From Microbacterium sp. zg-B96 (GTDB taxonomy: Bacteria; Actinomycetota; Actinomycetes; Actinomycetales; Microbacteriaceae), in assembly GCF_030246865.1 (NCBI RefSeq), contig NZ_CP126738.1, positions 248,001 through 312,000 of the forward strand: a DNA stretch of 64,000 nucleotides, written 5' to 3'. Positions 61,285-64,000 of the stretch are shown one piece after another. The translations under genes and the position numbers were made by a program. Below the pieces are notes generated by a model. It saw only the letters and a list, made by a program, of their open reading frames with translations. It made no database searches and had not been told where the DNA came from. The first letter of the stretch is position 1. Each line of letters starts with the position of its first letter.

Positions 61285-61634
61285 GAGTTCTTCTCGCAGA
61301 CGACGACCCGGACATCCGCGACATGACCGCAGAACTGCTTGGCCGGCGCGGCTGCGTGGTGACCATGGTGGCGTCCGGAGAAGAAGCTCTGGCCGTTCTC
61401 GCGGCGGAAACCTTTGACGTGCTGGTTCTCGATCAGAACATGCCCCCCGGCTCCGGCACCTCGGTGGCCACCGCGCGCCGGGCACTCGGCGACACCACTC
61501 CGATCGTGCTGTGGACCGGCTGGTCAGGGACCCTCGACGCCAACGAGCTTGAGCGTCTCGAGATCCGCCTGGTGAACAAGGCCGGTCCCCGCCAGCTGAT
61601 CGCGCTGGTGCTGGAACTCGGGCAGTCGGACTGA
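61278..61634 (+). CDS. Single-domain response regulator (receiver only)
   Basis: 118 residues, one receiver domain with no output domain. The acidic pocket is D8-D10 (ADDDPD), the phosphoacceptor is D52 in VLVLDQNMPP, Thr is in VLWTGWSG and Lys in RLVNKAGPR. The GTG start overlaps the kinase gene by 7 bases. It is the natural partner of the second kinase core and may pass phosphate on or act by protein contacts. Confidence 0.9.
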   Translation: MLRVLLADDDPDIRDMTAELLGRRGCVVTMVASGEEALAVLAAETFDVLVLDQNMPPGSGTSVATARRALGDTTPIVLWTGWSGTLDANELERLEIRLVNKAGPRQLIALVLELGQSD

Positions 61635-61739
61635 CGCTCCCGCCGGTCGCTGGCGGGGTTCGCTGAGCGAGGTCTGGGCTCCACCAGCGGGTTCCCCAGA
61701 AACGACCGGATGAGTCCAGCGTTGCCGTGCCGATCCCGC

Positions 61740-62852
61740 TCAGACGGCGCCTGCGGTGGACCAGCGGTGCCCACCGGCGGCGCGGGCGCTGTCCATCGCC
61801 GTCTGTGCGGCCGTCACGAGCGCGTCGAGGTCGTAGCCGTGGGTGCGCACCGACGCCGATCCGGCGCTCGCCGAGAACTCGACGGCCAGCGGCTGGTCGG
61901 TCTGCACCGTGGATACACGCTCGAGCAGATCTCGGATGCAGTCGCGCACCGTGGTTTCGGGTCGCGACAGCAGCACCAGGAAGCCGGCGCCGCCGTCCCC
62001 GCCGATGTCGGAATCCGCGGGGAACGATGCGCGCACGTCGGCGCCGAGGCGGTCGACGATGCGGCGGAACGCGTCCTCGCCGCCCGCGATCCGCAGAGCG
62101 TCGGTGTCGTCGAGCGACAGCGCGATGAGGCTCCAGGTCGTCTCTCCCGCCGCCTCGGCTCGAGCCAGCCGATCCCTCGCCGTATGAGGGAAGAACTCCC
62201 CGGATTCGAACGTCCCGGCCTCGACGGGATTGCGCGCGAGGCCCAGCAGCGACACGAGAGCGCACGTCAGGTAGGCGATGACGCCGATCGCCTTGAGGTC
62301 GGGGAGCACGTGCTCAACGTTGCCGGACAGCCCGTTGACGATGGCGGCGACGACGCTCGCGATGCCGATGAGGGGAAGCACACCCGACACGATGAGCAGC
62401 GGGAGCAGTCGGCTCGCGTCGTGCTCATGCCTCCGGATCAGCTCGAGGACCGAGAGCGCCGCCCAGGTCGAGGCGAGGAGGTACGACGTCGAGTAGATGA
62501 GCGAGTGCCACGGCGCGTGGATGCTGGTGGCGAGCGCGGTCGCGGCGACGGCCGCCACGAGGGGTCCCACCCACATGTACCCGCGCGCGCCGCGCGCCAC
62601 CCGCAGACCCGACCAGACGAACGCCGGTGCCGCCATGACGACGCCTTCCGACACCTCCGCGAGGGTCGGCATCCCGGTCGCGTCGGAGATGAGCACGCCG
62701 AAGCTCGAGATCATCACGAGCAGGAACATCAGCGACCACAGCAGAGTCGCCACCGACGGTCGATATAGGAAGCCGAGCCCGATCATCATCATCGAGGTCA
62801 GCGTGGCCAGTACCGCCAGGATGACCGAGCCGTCCACCGTCGCGGTCGTCAT
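61740..62852 (-). CDS. Membrane protein with a degenerate GGDEF-like domain
   Basis: 370 residues. Six to seven helices occupy about residues 10-205. The C-terminal 150 residues align in layout with GGDEF domains (RDRLARAEAAG..., LIALSLDDTD, then the active-site region). The GGDEF signature is replaced by GGDGGAGFLVLL, so the catalytic Glu is lost and an insertion is present. It should not make cyclic-di-GMP but might bind GTP or act as a sensor partner. Its ATG overlaps the stop of the upstream histidine kinase gene by 4 bases, forming a kinase-membrane protein pair. Confidence 0.72.
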   Translation of the reverse strand: MTTATVDGSVILAVLATLTSMMMIGLGFLYRPSVATLLWSLMFLLVMISSFGVLISDATGMPTLAEVSEGVVMAAPAFVWSGLRVARGARGYMWVGPLVAAVAATALATSIHAPWHSLIYSTSYLLASTWAALSVLELIRRHEHDASRLLPLLIVSGVLPLIGIASVVAAIVNGLSGNVEHVLPDLKAIGVIAYLTCALVSLLGLARNPVEAGTFESGEFFPHTARDRLARAEAAGETTWSLIALSLDDTDALRIAGGEDAFRRIVDRLGADVRASFPADSDIGGDGGAGFLVLLSRPETTVRDCIRDLLERVSTVQTDQPLAVEFSASAGSASVRTHGYDLDALVTAAQTAMDSARAAGGHRWSTAGAV

Positions 62853-64000
62853 GGCGCCTCCGCAGGGATCCGGATCGTGATCGTCGTGCCGACGCCGGGT
62901 TCGCTGTCGACATGGATCGTTCCGCCGTGCGCCTCGACGATCGTGCGCACGATGCTGAGCCCGAGACCCGTGCCCGCGATGCCGCTCTCAACGGCGGTCT
63001 CGGATCTGAAGTAGGGCTCGAAGATGTGGGGGAGCTCAGTTGCCGCGATCCCCATGCCGGTGTCTGCAACGCTCAGTTCGACCGTCGATCCGTCGTGGCG
63101 GGCGCTGACGTGCACCGTCCCGCCTGCGGGGGTGTACTTCAGCGCGTTGCCGAGGAGGTTGTCGGTCAGCTGTCGCAGGCGGAAGGCATCCCCCCAGATC
63201 ATCAGTGGCTCCCCGGCATCCAGAGACAGCCGTACGTGATGGTCGTTCGCGCTCACGGCGAACGACTCGACGGAGGCCTCGACAACGGCGCGCAGATCGG
63301 TGACGGCGCGCGCATCGCGGTCGGCCCGCGTCGTGGCGTCGGGCTGGGAGGAGAGGATCGTGGACACGAGGTGCATCATGCGCTCGCTGGACTCCTCAAT
63401 GACGAGCAGGCGTTTGCGCTCGCGCTCATCGATGCGATCGCTTTCCAGAAGGCGGTCGGTGTGACCGAGGATCCCGGTGAGCGGATTGCGCAGCTCGTGC
63501 GACACCTGCGCGGCGAGTGCCTGGCGACGCTTGTCGGCAGCCACCACCTCCGTGATGTCCTCCGCGATGAGCACGGTGCTGTCTTCTTCCCCCGGCCGCG
63601 GCTGCTGATGCCGGGTCGTGATCGACAGCGCATGCCAGCGACCGTCCGGATCGAACAGCCAGACACGCTCGTCTTCGAACTCCTCGCCGCGCATCGCGCG
63701 GGCATAGGAACGCTCGCCGGTTCGGAGGGCCCGTCCGCGCAGCCCGTCGTACTCGATGGAGTGTGCACGCTGGCTCGGGTCGGACTCGTCGATCGCGTAC
63801 AGCGTGCGGTAGGCGGAGTTCGCCGACAGCAGTTCTCCGGTGGTGCTGACCTGGGCAATGGCAATGTGGACGGCGTCGAGCATGTCGCTGATGCGGCGGC
63901 GCTCGATCGAGACTGTGTCGAGCGAATGATGGATGCGACGCGATTGGCGCATGAGCAGCGTGCGATACGCGCGTGCCTGCCGCGCCGTGGCATGGACCGC
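62849..64000 (-). CDS. PAS-containing sensor histidine kinase, running off the right edge
   Basis: At least 383 residues; the frame is open to the edge with no stop, so the N-terminus is missing. An ATG at 63952 could be a start, but coding-like sequence (ATARQARAYRTLLMRQS) continues before it. Visible parts are a coiled linker, a PAS domain (ISDMLDAVHIAIAQVSTTGE onward), a PAC segment ending TVLIAEDITEV, the H-box AAQVSHELRNPLTGIL, the N box NLLGNALKYTP, G1 DTGMGIAATELPHIFEPY and G2 GTGLGLSIV. Complete kinase core. Coupled to the GGDEF-like membrane protein gene. Confidence 0.88.
   Translation of the reverse strand, partial: AVHATARQARAYRTLLMRQSRRIHHSLDTVSIERRRISDMLDAVHIAIAQVSTTGELLSANSAYRTLYAIDESDPSQRAHSIEYDGLRGRALRTGERSYARAMRGEEFEDERVWLFDPDGRWHALSITTRHQQPRPGEEDSTVLIAEDITEVVAADKRRQALAAQVSHELRNPLTGILGHTDRLLESDRIDERERKRLLVIEESSERMMHLVSTILSSQPDATTRADRDARAVTDLRAVVEASVESFAVSANDHHVRLSLDAGEPLMIWGDAFRLRQLTDNLLGNALKYTPAGGTVHVSARHDGSTVELSVADTGMGIAATELPHIFEPYFRSETAVESGIAGTGLGLSIVRTIVEAHGGTIHVDSEPGVGTTITIRIPAEAP

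Noticed and set aside
1..64000. CRISPR array, rRNA operon, insertion sequence or prophage
   Set aside because: No regularly spaced repeats, rRNA-like segments, transposase frames or phage structural genes were seen.

Overview
The window comes from a high-GC actinobacterium, most likely a member of the Microbacteriaceae close to Microbacterium. This is inferred from base composition, from the ClpC/RadA/LysS/cardiolipin synthase types and their order, from the abundant word GGATGCC/GGCATCC, and from frequent leaderless promoters (a TANNNT hexamer 5 to 7 nt before a start codon). No insertion sequence, prophage gene or CRISPR array was seen.

Layout. 1-9840: the end of a probable GNAT acetyltransferase gene, then a one-strand cluster with an M20 metallopeptidase, a membrane-anchored peptide-binding protein, two permeases, a double ATPase, an LD-carboxypeptidase (S66) and two paralogous beta-lactamase-fold hydrolases without signal peptides. 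It looks like an uptake-and-processing system for unusual peptides, perhaps muropeptides or peptide antibiotics. 9874-26000 is core-like: lysS, a DUF4192 gene, cardiolipin synthase, a lipoprotein with an internal duplication, an XRE/DUF2975 pair, clpC, the ATP-grasp/alpha-E plus transglutaminase pair, an ArgA-like GNAT and radA. 26114-32405: a second peptide ABC operon headed by an amidohydrolase. 32428-36254: lactate dehydrogenase, an MFS exporter, an SDR and a MarR regulator. tRNA-Ser(CGA) lies at 36363-36453.

After the tRNA the content becomes accessory. 36570-43968 holds a LysR regulator and a divergent six-gene aromatic catabolic operon: extradiol dioxygenase, two FAH-family proteins, cyclase-family hydrolase, FAD monooxygenase and ACMSD-type amidohydrolase. 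It faces a Liv-type ABC importer operon (48864 down to 44040), and a strong hairpin terminator lies between them. The importer probably brings in the aromatic substrate.

48954-58388: a small membrane protein, three alpha/beta hydrolases beside a divergent LuxR-type regulator, two luciferase-like oxidoreductases flanking a dinucleotide-binding protein with a divergent HxlR regulator, and the remnant of a TetR gene. 58465-64000: a hybrid sensor kinase with two kinase cores, a stand-alone receiver, a membrane protein with a degenerate GGDEF-like domain, and a PAS histidine kinase running off the right edge.

Several intergenic regions carry perfect palindromes placed as operators (1594, 36277, 37657, 48954, 57515), so many of these operons look individually regulated.
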